Source: Trochalopteron elliotii
Lineage: Eukaryota > Chordata > Aves > Passeriformes > Leiothrichidae
NCBI GenBank assembly: GCA_024734555.1
Contig: JANPWX010019329.1
Location: forward strand, 54,362-118,361
DNA: 64,000 nucleotides
Direction: 5' to 3'
The notes under the pieces were generated by a model. It saw nothing but the letters and a program-made list of their open reading frames with translations, did not search any database and was not told the origin of the DNA. This document shows, piece by piece, positions 39,391-52,005 of this stretch. The position numbers and the translations under genes are program-made. The stretch's first letter is position 1. Every line of letters starts with the position of its first letter.

Positions 39391-40470
39391 ATTTCAGTTG
39401 CAAGGGACTTGTAATGATTATCCAGTCTAATTGCCTGACCAGTTCAGAGTCAACTAAATTAAAACATGTTATTAAGGTCATCATCTAACGTGTCTTCAAT
39501 ACTGACAGGTTTGGGGCATCAGCCACCTCTCCCAGTACAAACCTTTCCTCGGACACTTTTGAACCCATTCCCACACATCCTGTCACTGATTACCAAGGAG
39601 AAGAGCTCAGCACCTACCTCTCTCCTTCACCTCCTAAGGAAGCTGTAGAAAGCAATGAGGTCACTCTTCACCCTCCTTCTCTGCAAACTAGACAAAATCA
39701 AACTCGTCAGCTGCTCCTCATAGGAGCATTTCTTCCAGCATTTCTTCCAGCTCTATCACCAACTTTGTTGCCTAACTCTGGGCACGTTGTGAGACCTTCA
39801 TATCCTTTTTAAATGTTGGGGCCCAGAAGTTCATACAGTACTCAAGGTGAGGTCACATCAACACTGAATGAAGTGGGATCATCACCTCTTTGACTGGCTG
39901 GGGATGCCCTTTCTGAGGCACCCCCAGGATGCAGGATCAATCACCTCTGGACTGCCAGGGCACACACTGCTGACTCATACTGAGCTGTTGCTGACCAGCA
40001 CTCACAGGTCCCTTTCTACAGGACTGTTTTCCAGAAAATCCTCTCCTGTGTCCAACATTACTTCATCCTAGATGCAGAAACTGACATTTGGACTTGTGAA
40101 ATTTCATCCCATTAGCCACAGCCAAAGGCACCAATGTATCTAGATGTCACTGTGAAGCCTTCTGTCCCTCAAGAGAGTCAACAGCACCTCTCACTTTGGC
40201 ATCATCAGCTAACTTGCTAAAGGTGCATTCATTACAGATCATTGATAAACAGATCAAACAGGATTGGCCCTAGAATTGCACCTGAGGAACACCATTGGTG
40301 ACCATCAATGATGAATCACCAGCCAGATGTAACCCCATTTAGCACACCCCTTTGAGCTCTGCCCTTCAGCCTGCTTTTCTCTCAGTGCACTGCAAACTCA
40401 TTCATCCCACAGTTGGGAAACTTCTCCAGACTGATGCTGTGAAGGATGGTACAAAAAGACTTATTATGGG
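39391..40470 (-). mobile_element. CR1 LINE, about 1.1 kb, minus strand
   Basis: Antisense CR1 covering the 3' UTR and much of the ORF2 C-terminal coding region: TGGGGCATCAGCCACCTCTC, TCACCCTCCTTCTCTGCAAA, AGCTGCTCCTCATAGGAGC, GGGGCCCAGAAGTTCATACA, CTCACAGGTCCCTTTCTACA, CATCATCAGCTAACTTGCTA, CCTGAGGAACACCATTGGTG. It contains a 14-bp local duplication (CATTTCTTCCAGC twice near 39728-39750). It is 5'-truncated and inactive. Similarity fades near 40470. Confidence 0.9.
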
Positions 40471-42528
40471 CACATGGACTTGTCAATATTCATTTGATGC
40501 AGCTGATCCCTTACAATTTCAGTGTCCACAAATGAACAGTCACCGTTCCCACACTTGTCTGCACCCCTCTCTTCTTCCTTTGACTGCCCAGTCAAAGTCT
40601 ATTTTTCCTTCAGTAACTTTCCTGATCCCACTTCAACAAATACCTGAGAAGTAATACTTTTCAGAAGAAATGTTTTCTTTAGAGATATATTTTTAAGGAA
40701 CTGCACTTTGAAATGTTAAAGATGTTACTCACTGGAAAACAATTCTATTAAGGATACAAAGCAAATGTAGTTACTAAATAATAACCAGATCTTTTTCTCA
40801 GGGAAGATTTTAAAATGATAAATTTGCAGTTCCTTGTCACAATACTTTTTTTCAAATTGCATTAAAAAAAAAGTTTTCCAATTTGTTATGTGATTATTTT
40901 TGTGTCAACTAAATTATTAATAACTCACCACTCACCTCAGTGTTGTTTCAGTAATATAAAACACTTTCATTAAACAGCTCATTTTAAATGTAAATATTAT
41001 CAATTTAATTGATATTAGAGGTTTTGTTACTCTTTCTGAATATAGAAAATATGGCAAATACCCATTGTAATAAGAACAAAATGTTCTAGAATCAGGAAAG
41101 TTGCTTATAAATGCCATAAATGTCCTTTTCAGAGAAGAGCTTGTTAATGGAGAAAAAACAACCTCAACTTTACCCTTTGATATAAAATATTTCATTAATA
41201 GAAAGTGGAAAGGGAATCTGAGTTGGGAATTCCATCTCATAGGTATATTTCAGTCATCAATTACAGAGCACTGTTTTCTGTTAAAAGCATTCTAGTCTGT
41301 ATGGGAAACTGGTAAATCACTTTAAATAGCAAATAAACTTCAGTAAACAAACTTTTAGATAAACTAATTTCAAAATTGAGTTAAAAAATTTCTTTCTAAA
41401 GGTATCAAAAAAGCCCACTATTGCACTGTAGAATATTTTCCTTCAATTCTGGCAAAAAAAAATCATTGCCACTTCCATTTTTTAACCTGAAAGTGCAACT
41501 AAACAATGACAGTCTGGTCATTTAACGATTTTCTTCATGAGCAAAGCATAGGTTCAAACACCCTAAGCAAAGGAAAATATAAAGCTCCATCTCCTACCTA
41601 ATTGTCTGTTAGATAAAATGGACAATGAAATCATCTTTCTATTGGCAGCTTTGTAATTCCAGTCCTCAATTTCTCAACTTTATCATGAATGCACCAAAAC
41701 TAGTTGTCTATTTGGTGTCACAGGCTCTGAACAAATGACTGAACAAAAATATTTGATGGTTTATTTCCACTGAAGAATGGTGTTGGAAAAAAAATCAGTT
41801 TGACATTAATTTCTCCCATCCTTTTTGCCAACTAATCCTGCAATCAAACAAAATAAACAAATAATTCCCTTAATGCTAAGTTATCATTGGAAGTATCAAT
41901 CTTTTTTCAGGCTCAACTGCAATGTCCTGTGGTTTCACTGGTGGTTATGCTCACAGCTGATATAACTGGGAGGAGCTAAACAGAGACATATGATCTATGC
42001 AAGTGTAGAAAGTATTTAATATGTTCTTTTAGAATTAATTGCACAAGATATTTTTCAAAATTAAGCAAAAGACTAGCTAAATGAAAGAGAGAATAAATAA
42101 CATTTTATTGCTATTGACAAAGCAGTCAATAGGACAACTATCACAGCACAAAATCATGACTTCACAGCTGAGAAAAAAGGTTTGATTCCGCTTCAGCTTG
42201 CACTGGTGTAATACTTACCACTTAACACATAAACTAGAGTTTTGCCAGTATGACATCCTGCTCCTACCACCTGGGATACACATCCCAAAATAAAGAGATT
42301 TCTTCATCAACATGCAGTGATAGCAGCCAACATCACTGCTCCATAGCAGAGCAGAAGATTTTCATTTTGTTAGGGGTATCAATTCCAAATGTGTTCTCTG
42401 TTAGATAATTTGGCAAAAGAGGAAAAACAACAATATTTATTATCTCTACATCAGTGAAATAAGAATCAACAAAATGGCGAGTTAAGGTATACATATCTTC
42501 ATATTGAACTACAAACACCCCTGAATTA
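40471..42528 (-). other. Intron, no gene
   Basis: The first 180 bp (40471-40650) are C-rich on the plus strand and may be a worn continuation of the CR1. The remainder is AT-rich with nothing recognised. Two overlapping open frames near 41000-41300 lie on opposite strands and look accidental. Confidence 0.5.
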
Positions 42529-42855
42529 CAGAATCATAGAACGTTAAGGCATTGGAAAGGACCTTAAAGGTCATCTAGTCCCAAACCCCTGGCCTGGGCA
42601 GGGACACCTGCCACTAGACCAGGTTGCTCAAGGCCTTATCCAACCTGGGAATAGGAAGGGAACTGCCAGGGAAGGGGCAGCCATAAACTTCCTGGCCAGC
42701 CTGGTCAAGTGTCTCGTCACCCTTACAGTAACAAATTTCCTTCCTAATATCTAAGCTATATTTCCCCTCTTTCAGTTTGTACCCATTACCCCTTGTCCTA
42801 TCACTACAGCTCCTGACAAAGAAATCCAAGCTATTGTTTCTCAATGGTCTCATTA
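42529..42855 (-). mobile_element. CR1 LINE 3' end, minus strand
   Basis: Reversed tail CAGAATCATAGAACGTTAAG, antisense 3' UTR (GGAAAGGACCTTAAAGGTCA), CCACTAGACCAGGTTGCTCA, TTTCCTTCCTAATATCTAAG and CCCCTTGTCCTATCACTAC. The match is good, so this is one of the younger copies here. It is 5'-truncated. Confidence 0.92.
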
Positions 42856-45019
42856 GACTTTAAAACTACTGGTCATTCACCTGTCTGATTAGAGAAGAGT
42901 CACAAGACGAAATCACCTAATATTAACATAAAATATGAATGATAAAGACAATGGCTGGCATGAAGTTTTACTGGAGCATATGTATTATGAATAATTAAGA
43001 GCAAATATTGTAAAATCAGAATAGTCAGATCATGATTGGGATATATTAGCATGACTCTATTTGCTTTATTAGTATTGTTAGCTTTTTTCTTATTTGTCCA
43101 TGTGAAAATGGAAATAAGTCATCTCTTTTTAATCCAAAAATAATTAGACCATTTTGTACTTGACACAAAAAAGACCCACAGTAAGTGGGTGAGAATGATG
43201 ATGTTCTAACACATTTTCCAAGAAATCAATAATCAGTGTCTTCTTAAAATGTCAGACACAATTGCTGCCTGGGTATAATTGATGTAATCTACTGTATGTT
43301 CCAACCATACTGAAACTTTTCCTGACCTTCTAAGATGCAAAAAAGTATGCAATTTTTCATTATCAAAGAGAAGAATGTCATGTCCAACTAAGACCGTTTC
43401 TGAAGACATAACATTTCAATTATTAATAACAGAAAAGGGGAGCATTTATATAACTTGTTTAACAAAAAATATACTGGGATTGTCAACAGTAACCCATAAG
43501 GTAAATGTCTGCAATAAAATAATGGATGCTTAGGTGCATCTACCCATGTTACACAACCAACATAACAGTGTTCTCTCACACAGTAAGAATGAAAATGGGG
43601 TATCTGGATTTTTTATGTATTTTTTATGAATTAAATATACTTCCTGTCATCAGAGAATAAAAATATGTCAGGAAGTAAGATACCAGAACATTTAGTATGA
43701 TTCACAGTCCACTTTATGTCCCTGAGTGAGGAAACCCAAAACAGGAACAAGAACATTTAGTACCAGTGAGATGTTTCTTTTGTAACAGTTCTGATAGGAA
43801 AGAATTTTGTGAGGGCACATGGTTTCAAGAACAGAGAATATTAATTTCAAAGAAAGGTATTGCTTATATAGACACAGTCCTAAGGTCCTCACAGATGTAA
43901 AAACCATAGACATTATAATGAAATACTTCAATTCTGCTTCAGCTAAGATCTTCATTCATTATTTCATTTTGTCTTGACTAGATAAATAGAGCAATTTCTT
44001 TCATGGTTTCTACAAATTCCCATCTTTTAATGCAGACTCCTGACAGACACACATATCTATCCCCAAGATGATTCTTATTTTTCTTCAATATCTCATTAAA
44101 GATAGTTTTAGCTCTTGCAATTCTGAAAATAATAGCTTTCTAACTTTCTCAAGAAGTATTAGAGGGTTTTTCCTATCTTCCTATTTGCCAAACACCATTT
44201 TATTCTTAAATGTGGTCATCTTGTTACTGGCAATATCTGATATTCCACCCTTTTGAAAGAGCTTTTGCATGCTTTTGTACCTCATGGTTTCTTTATTTTA
44301 TAAAATCCATGCATAGTGTTTTATCTCCTCTTAGTAGCTAAGAAGAAAGACATTTCTAGGTCTAATTAAAAAAAAATCACCTTTTGCGAGAAAGATATCA
44401 AGGCTACATGGAGTGTAGGAGTTCATATGTGTAAGACTACAGATTGAAACAGTTAAAAAATCCATTTGCATTCTCTTAATCCAGTTCATATACATTAGGG
44501 CATTTACCACTGTAAACACAGACTAGTATTAAAGCTAAGCATGCATACAACTGTTTACAAGATCAGAGCCTTATCTTGGAGTTGCAGAAATTAATACACA
44601 CAAGGAATAACAGAACAAAAAATCTACATTTACCAGTTCAAATAGGTCTGGATTATGAAAGTCATGAACTATGATTGTGTACCGCTGATAATCAGAGATA
44701 TTGTTTCATATATTTGTTGATTTATTCTATCATGCTTAGTATAAATGTAAACACATAATCTCATTTGAGATAGTAGTTCTAGATAGAGATTTCATAGTAG
44801 TTCTTATAATCACATTATATTGTACTGCATAGTCTCTAGTAAGGCCCTCTGATTAAAATCTGTTATTGGCTGTTCAAGCCAGCAGCATCAAAATAACAGA
44901 GTAGTCTGAGGGAAATCAAAAGAGAATACAGGGCTCTGAGATAATTGGTTGAAGAACGAAGAGCACAGATATCCTTTAACATGGAATACTATTGATAGGA
45001 ATAGGCAAATCTATCAGGT
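42856..45019 (-). other. Intron, no gene
   Basis: AT-rich sequence with no recognised exon, RNA gene or transposon. Open frames of 60-87 codons have no protein-like features. Confidence 0.6.
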
Positions 45020-47162
45020 CAATGTGTGGCTCTGAGGCTGGTGTAGGCAGAAAAATGTGGGGTTTTTTGACCATGGGATAATCCATTCAACACCAGTCTA
45101 CTGACAGCATGTGACTTTCTCAGAGGAGGAAAAGAGTTCTAGCATAGTAGTAGCAGAGCTCATTGATGGAGCTTGGAAGGGGGAAGGGGAAAATTCCAGG
45201 CTTGCCAGGGATGAGCAACAGGATGATGTGCCAAATCTTGAGTGAATGAGCACTAGCGGGATATCTTAATCTGCTGCCCAAGGTGTTGTCTACAAAGTAC
45301 CACACTTGAAATGTTTCTACAGTAATGGACACAGCATGAAGAGCAAACAAGATGATCTCAAAACTTTGGCCCACTCCCAGAGATTTGTGACATAAGTGAA
45401 ATCTGTGGAGGTGAGTCCAGTGGCTGGAGTGCCCTGTTGGATGGTTACAGGCTCTTTAGGGGAGATGGACAGGGTGGAAGAGGTGGAGGAGGGGTGGCAT
45501 TGTATGTAATAGAAGGGTTAGAGTGTAGAGAGCTCACAGTTGGCACTGGCAAGTTGAGAGCATCGAGGTAAGAACAAAGGGACAAACAATCAGTAATTTG
45601 GATGCCTTTGTGAGATTTTTCTATAGAATTCCCAGCCAGAACAATGACACTGACAAATTAACCTTTGAGGAACTATGGAACACTTCCAAGTCAACCACCC
45701 TTGTCCTTTTGCTGGACTTGAAATCAACTGGTATCATCACATGGTTGGTGCAACCCAGACCAGAAGATTCTTAAAAAACATAGATGACAACTTTTATGGA
45801 ACAGGGCCTAAGGGAGCCAATTTGGAAAGGTGCCCTTCTCGACCTACTACTTGTCAACAGGGAGGCTGTCATGAGTGAAATGGTGGTTGGCAGACATCTT
45901 GGCTACAATGACCACAAAGTGAATGAGTTTAAAATCCTTGTTGACAGGAAGAAAAGTGCCAGCAAAAGTTCAACTCTGGACATGAGGAGAAGTGACTTCA
46001 GGCTGATCGTGGAGCTAGTCAGTAAAGTCCCTGGGAAAATGTTTTTGAAGGTGCTGGGGTTCATCAACACTGGTTACTTTTTAAGCATCACCTCCTAAGG
46101 GCACAGGATCAGGCTATTCCCAAAATGTCAGAAGTCAAGCAGGAAAGGCAGAAGGCCAGCTTGGCTGAACAGGAATCTTCTCTTGGAAATTAGATGGAAA
46201 AGGAAGCTGTACGTCCAGTGAAAGCAAGGTCAGGTGTGGGAAGACTACAGAGATACTGCTTGTCACTGTAGGGAGAAAATTTATGCAGCCCAAGGTCAAA
46301 TGGGACATTGAGCAGGCCACAAATGTGGGGGACAATAAGAAGAAATTTTCAAATTTATTAATGGTGAAAGGCATGTAGAAATAACAGGATGAGAATGGGC
46401 ACCTCACAAATAGACACATAGACAAGGCAGAGGTGTCTAATGCAATCTTTGCCTCTGTCTTCAACACAGATGACAACCAAGAGCATCTCAGTGCCTTGTG
46501 CTGAAGGACCATGGTTGTGAGAATGATCAGCCAGCTGAGCATGAGCCATCATGTCCCCAGGAGGCCAACAAGGCCAATGGCATCCTGGCTTGTATCAACA
46601 ACAGTGTGGCCAGCAGGACCAGGGCAGCAATTTTCCCTCTGTACTTGGCACTTTGAATCTTGTGTTCAGTTCTGGCCCCCTCACTACAAGAAAGACATTG
46701 AGGTGCTGGAGTGTGTCCAGAGGACAATAAAGCTGGTGAAGAGACTGGAGGTATTATGAGGAGCAGTTGAAAGAACTGGGGTTGTTTAGCCTGGAGAAAA
46801 CTTGGCTGAGGGAAGACCTTATTGCCCTCTACAACTACCTGAAAGGAGGTTGTAGCCAGATGGGTTTTGGTGTCTTCTCCCAGTCAATCAGTGACAAACA
46901 AGAGAAAATGGCCTCAAATTGCATCATGGGGAGTTTAGGTTGGATATTAGGAAATTTCTTTATGGAAAGCGTTTTCAATCTTGAGAACAGGCTGCTAAGA
47001 GAAGTGATTGAGTCACCAGAATAAGTGTAGATCTGTCACTTAGGGACATGGTTTAGTGGTGGACTTCACAGTGTTATGTTAATGGCTGGACTAGATGTTC
47101 TTATAGATCTTTTCCTACTTAAAGACATGTATGATTCTAAACGATTCTAAATAATTCTATAA
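45020..47162 (+). mobile_element. CR1 LINE with endonuclease region and 3' end; reverse transcriptase core deleted
   Basis: The longest CR1 in the window. It starts with the CR1 region upstream of and into ORF2 (TGGCTCTGAGGCTGGTGTAG, TTTTGACCATGGGATAATCC, AGCTCATTGATGGAGCTTGG). The apurinic-type endonuclease coding region follows (TGGCTGGAGTGCCCTGTTGG near 45421, GGTGCCCTTCTCGACCTACT near 45828, ACATCTTGGCTACAATGACC near 45893). After AACACAGATGACAACCAAGA (about 46464) it jumps to the ORF2 C-terminus (AAGGCCAATGGCATCCTGG, about 46571) and runs to the 3' UTR. It ends in degenerate ATTCTA repeats. Well over 1 kb, including the polymerase core, is missing, and many stops are present. Open frames on either strand here are remnants. 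Confidence 0.92.
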
Positions 47163-49387
47163 TCATATACTAGCATCTTTCCCATTTGGATTTTAGTATG
47201 TTTTTTCTTTAACAGTGACAGAAGAGTTACTTTGACCATCTTGCAACCTGAGCAAATTTGTACTGGGTAGAGTTTGTCAGTTTTTCAGATTTGTCTCTGA
47301 TTTCTAGAGCTGGCCTACTGCAGTTTCTCAGTCATGTTATCCATAAAGGCCTCCAAGAACAGCCTTTTGTAGATCTTCTCAATAGTAAGCCTATACAGCT
47401 TCTGCTGAAATAACACAATCACCAGACATAACAGTTATATAATAGACCATTTCAGCTCAAATAATAAAATGTATCAAAGACCATATGCCTCATAGTGGAA
47501 CTGTTACTTAACTTCAGGTATTGCTATCAGTTCTTTTCAGAATACAGTACAAAACCCCCAAACATCTGAAAGCTGATCCTTTTTTCCAGTTAGCAGAATT
47601 TGCCTTACATAATTAATTCAGAGTTAACAGGAGTCTAACCTACCACCTGCCACTAGCAATTTCTAACTTTAAACATGTTGCTTCTTATGTTATGTTCTCA
47701 GTATTACACCCACATTTCCAACAAGCAGAATAGCAAAATTAGATCATTACGTATTTCTTCATCAACAGTTACTGAATCATGGAACACAAACTAAAAATAT
47801 AGAGGAGAATGGATTGTCTAAACTGACAAGTAACATAAGAAATACATTAAAAAACAAATGATGAGTTTGTCTGAAGGTTTTGAGTAGAAACTATTTTCAA
47901 AGATAAATGCACTTTCTAATACACAAGGATGCTTTTGTGCTTTTAGTTGGGCAGGAGAGCAGGTGGTTGAGCAGAAAAATTCTTCCTTCTCACTCTTCTG
48001 CTAGACAGAAATCCTTTCCACTCAATGTCTTACGCTAAACTATCTAAAAAACATTGTGACTGCCAAACTCAGAAATTCATGCAAATCAGAGCTTTGATGT
48101 TGGATCAAACTTCATTTAATTATTTCATTAGTGAAAATTTATGCCTACTAAACACACCACTAAAAATTCCAATTCCATTTTGATTGAGAAAAAAAATATT
48201 TTGCCATTTCTTGTAAGATAATTATTCAGATTATCCTAACCAAAAAAAGGAGTTATTTTCAGCTAAAATTATAAGGATAAAAAAAATCTTAAATATCTCT
48301 TAAAATACGTTATCATGTGATATTTACAAAGAGATTAAAAAAAATGAAGGCTTTTAAAAGTATCTTTCATCTTCAAATAGACTTGACCTTTTTCTATCTT
48401 GGTATTTCTAATGGCAGAAAGGAGACACTGCAATAAAACCAAACTACATATAAAGACAATGAAGTACAGTTAGATCCTGGATTTTTGTCTTAATAATTTC
48501 TGATTCAGTGCTGAAATGTTTCAGAAGCTTAATATAAATTTGACTGAAAATCAAAAGAAAATCTCTTTGAAAAATGAACAGAGTTTAATCAAATTTTCTA
48601 CCACTGACTTCTGTTACAGCTAAGTCACTGAAGTAGGCCATCAATGGGCAGTGAAAAAGGAGCAATGTCATCATATTATATTTTGGATTACACTATGGTC
48701 TACTAAGCCATTCTCTCAGAACAGTATCATTATCTATCTATCTATCTATATTGCTGTGAAATTAAATCTATATGAAACTGATTTAGAATGGAAATCAGAA
48801 GCGCTTCCTGTGGAACCAGATGACATTACAGCGTTGCACAGGCACTATGATGATTATCACCAGAGAGGAGACCCTTTTAACCATGGATATGAAGACCAGT
48901 GATCCTCAGACAGACTGCCTTGCCATGTGGTGCATGGATGTTTCAAGTGTCCATGTTATAAGAAACTGGCCAGCACAAACAAGTGCTAACATGGAATGCT
49001 AGAATCATGTAGGCTGGGAAACCTTTAAGACTGATGATCTGAACATGGACCTATCTCTTTCCACTTCAACTAGTCAAAAAGAAAAATGCCATCAAAGCTT
49101 TTTCTGCGTTTCTGTTCACTATGTAGCATGCAGGGTCTGTGAACAGAGAATGTCCACAAAAGCCCACAGCTGCAGGGAACACCATTTCAAAGGCTGGTTG
49201 ATGCCTTCACAAGTCTCCGCCCTCAGATCCTGCTTGTTCCTGAGGACAGGAAGTATGGATGTGCTCAGGGGACACTGACAGGTTTGAATATGCTGGATTG
49301 TCCTTATGCACATGTAAACTGAGGGAGTCCTGGAGAAAGCCCTAGACATAAAGTGAATTGAGATATCTAGGGCACTCTTGGAGACAG
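47163..49387 (-). other. Intron, no confident gene
   Basis: Mostly AT-rich. A (TATC)5 tract lies at 48731-48750. A stop-free stretch on the plus strand ends at 48902 with a charged, compositionally protein-like C-terminus (EPDDITALHRHYDDYHQRGD). I cannot assign it. A possible worn CR1 3' end (minus) starts near 49001 (AGAATCATGTAGGCTGGG...). The region just before the solo LTR (49100-49387) has higher GC but no recognised feature. Confidence 0.45.
48731..48750. repeat. (TATC)5 microsatellite
   Basis: Five perfect TATC units. Confidence 0.95.
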
Positions 49388-49393
49388 GTACTC
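49388..49393. repeat. Target site duplication, left copy
   Basis: GTACTC, identical to the six bases at 49711-49716 on the other side of the solo LTR. Confidence 0.88.
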
Positions 49394-49710
49394 TGTGGGC
49401 CTGAGGGAATTTTAGCTGGCTTAGCAGCTGCTAACACTTTCCCAAGGAAAAGTTTGTCAGGAAAGCTTTTTCTCAAAACAATCATGGTAAACAACTATCC
49501 TTTCTCAAAACAATCTTTGTCCAGCTAGTGTTTTCTGTTTTTCTAGTATAACCAACAGCATTAGAGAGGTGTCATTCCTATTCACCAATCATGTTACGTC
49601 TGTATCGGAACACCTTATAAAAGATAGTAAGAATTAGACAATAAAGAGCCTTCTTCTTCTACACTTTTGCCTTCTGAATTATTTGGAGTCTTTCCTGTCC
49701 AGCAGCGACA
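49394..49710 (+). mobile_element. Solo LTR of an endogenous retrovirus
   Basis: A 317-bp element that begins TGTGGGCC and ends CAGCGACA, so it has the canonical TG...CA ends. It is flanked on both sides by the identical hexamer GTACTC. Inside, U3 carries a 15-bp direct repeat TTTCTCAAAACAATC (49469-49483 and 49501-49515), a CCAAT box (49585-49589) and a TATAAAA box (49616-49622). A polyadenylation signal AATAAA follows at 49640-49645, then a T-rich U5. No primer binding site or gag follows, so recombination between two LTRs has removed the provirus. A 6-bp duplication is the usual size for betaretrovirus-like (class II, ERVK) elements; class I give 4 bp and ERVL 5 bp. The class is therefore inference from the duplication length. 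Confidence 0.88.
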
Positions 49711-49716
49711 GTACTC
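49711..49716. repeat. Target site duplication, right copy
   Basis: GTACTC, identical to 49388-49393. Confidence 0.88.
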
Positions 49717-52000
49717 TGACACTTTTGAGACAATGGCAGCTTGCAGCATGGCCAACATCATTGGTTAGGTTTTAAAATTACCACAAAATTTGCAAGTACT
49801 GAAAAAGGCATGTGTTTGGATATACTTCTAAGTCCTACATCCTGTAATAAAAAATATTTTCCTCTCTATATTTCCACCAATGAGTATTTCAACTCACGGT
49901 CTAAAGGAGAGGTTATTTGTCATAAAATGAATGCTGCAAAATCCCTAGCAATAAATAAAAAGATAGATAATAATGCAGAGAAAACATAAGGTAGAGTAAA
50001 AAAATCTTAAACCTGACATGAATTTAAAACCACTGCTATTTTTTTACCTATTGCTTTTTATGTTCTTAGCACGTAGTACAGCCCTATTAAAAATGAAATT
50101 TTCACTAATATTTTAGAATCTTTTAAATAAAATGGCTGACTTAGGAGAAAGTGTAAAGGACATTTGGTTTTGATTTGTTATTCTGCTTCTGCCTAGGAAT
50201 ACGTGTCAGCAGCTACATGGATCATTTTTAATTTTGAGGCCTTGAAATTCACCCTGAGGATTCCCATCAGAAAGAAATGATCTTCAGAATGGAAAGAAGA
50301 AAATTTAAAAATACCACAACGTTGTCGTTGTCATTTGGCAACAGATGTTAGATGTATTATTAATTGAAAATGAATTAAGAAGAAAAAAATCTTGTTAGAT
50401 TTTGATAGGCAACCTAATGCAGTACTTGGTGAATACAGTAGATAACCCCCAATGAAGGTCTGTGGAGGTTAGGGTGTTCCTAAAGTCTTGCCAGGTGGAC
50501 AAAAATTCCTGCAAAGCCAGATTAATCCACATTCAAATGAAATATATCTGTGGGTCTTTCATCTCTTGTATGGTTAGCTGGTCAAGAAAAGTCATCAGTT
50601 CCATGTATCTCAGTGGTTTTTTTTTGGTGGTAATGTGTATATGACATATAAACCAGTAACGAATTCCCACACTTGGAGGCCATTCCTCTGCAAAACAGAC
50701 ATTTATAACTCTTCATATCTTTAAAGAACAATACATCCTAAGAGAAACACATGGATGGTAAATATGTATCACCCTCTCTTCACCCCATACCAAAAAATCA
50801 CAGACTAATCAACTATATTTAAATTTTAATTTTTTTAAAATTCATTTTACATCTGCTCTTCTCTGAAAAGAAGCAATTCCAGAAACAAATGTTTCAAAGT
50901 TTATTAACATTAATAGATATTGATTTTAGGTATATTTGCTATTTTTTCATCAATCCGGATTTAAAAAATCCACTTGCAAGATCTTTATCATGGAAAAACT
51001 ATCAGCAAAAAAGAAGACTCTGCCTCAAGAAAAGCAGAAATAAAGAATTTACACGAATGAAGACTATTCAAAACCTATTTAAAGAAACAGTATTTTAAAA
51101 CTGTTACACAAGCCAATTTCTTCAAGTGTTTCATATTACATTGCACTCTTTCTTAGTTTCCTGAATTAATGAGATATTAGCTGAACAAGAAGATGATGTT
51201 TCAAACTAAATAAATCAACATGTTGAATTCAAAATTGAGGACTTTTGTACTTCAACGTATATTTAAAATTTTAACAATAGCATTGTGTAACAATAATCTA
51301 TCACTATTGGAAAAAAATGTTTTTCCAGGAATTATTTTACCCTCCTTCATGATAGTTCACAAGTGAGGCTTTTACATCAGCAATTTAAAGCTTAATAATT
51401 AATCATTTGCCATGGCACCAATTACAAAAAATAATTTGAAGATATGTGTTAATGCATTTTTTTAATGTATTGTATTATTTCCAATAGCTCAGCATGCATT
51501 GTAACTGCTGTTTTACCAGAGTGTTTTGAAGTTCTTGGAGAATGTACTGCACTACACAAATCTGAGGTTCGAAAACAAAAATTTTGAGTACTTTAAAAAA
51601 ACATTATGGTATTTTAGAATAATTTCTTTCAGAATCAGAAAATGCAATAGTTAATATATATTATCAGGATTATTGAGAATCTCTTGGAGATAGTATTACA
51701 CCTGAAACAAATTTACTTACTAAAACAGAGGGTTATTAGGAAAAATCTAGAACCATGATTATATAGGAGTGTAAAGTTCTCTTAAACAACAGGATAAGCT
51801 TTGTTTGATTTTCCTAATTTAAAGCAGTGGTTTTTTTTTATTCTTTTCAAAAGGGCAAAGTAAACCAGATATTTTCCATAAAGATGTCCACTTTGAAAAT
51901 GGATAATTCCTTTTTAAAGCACAGAAGAATAAGCAAATGCAAAGGATTGAACAAGTAAACACACTTGTATGTTCTTTCACTGATGCAGGGATATTTACGG
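49717..52000 (-). other. Intron, no gene
   Basis: AT-rich; no exon, RNA gene or transposon is recognised. Confidence 0.6.
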
Positions 52001-52005
52001 ATGCT

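Noticed and set aside
39239..39484. Leu/Phe/Ser repeat protein on the minus strand
   Set aside because: It is the translation of the (AGAAG)27 microsatellite.
46135..46542. 135-codon minus-strand open frame
   Set aside because: It lies antisense inside the CR1 element at 45020-47162.
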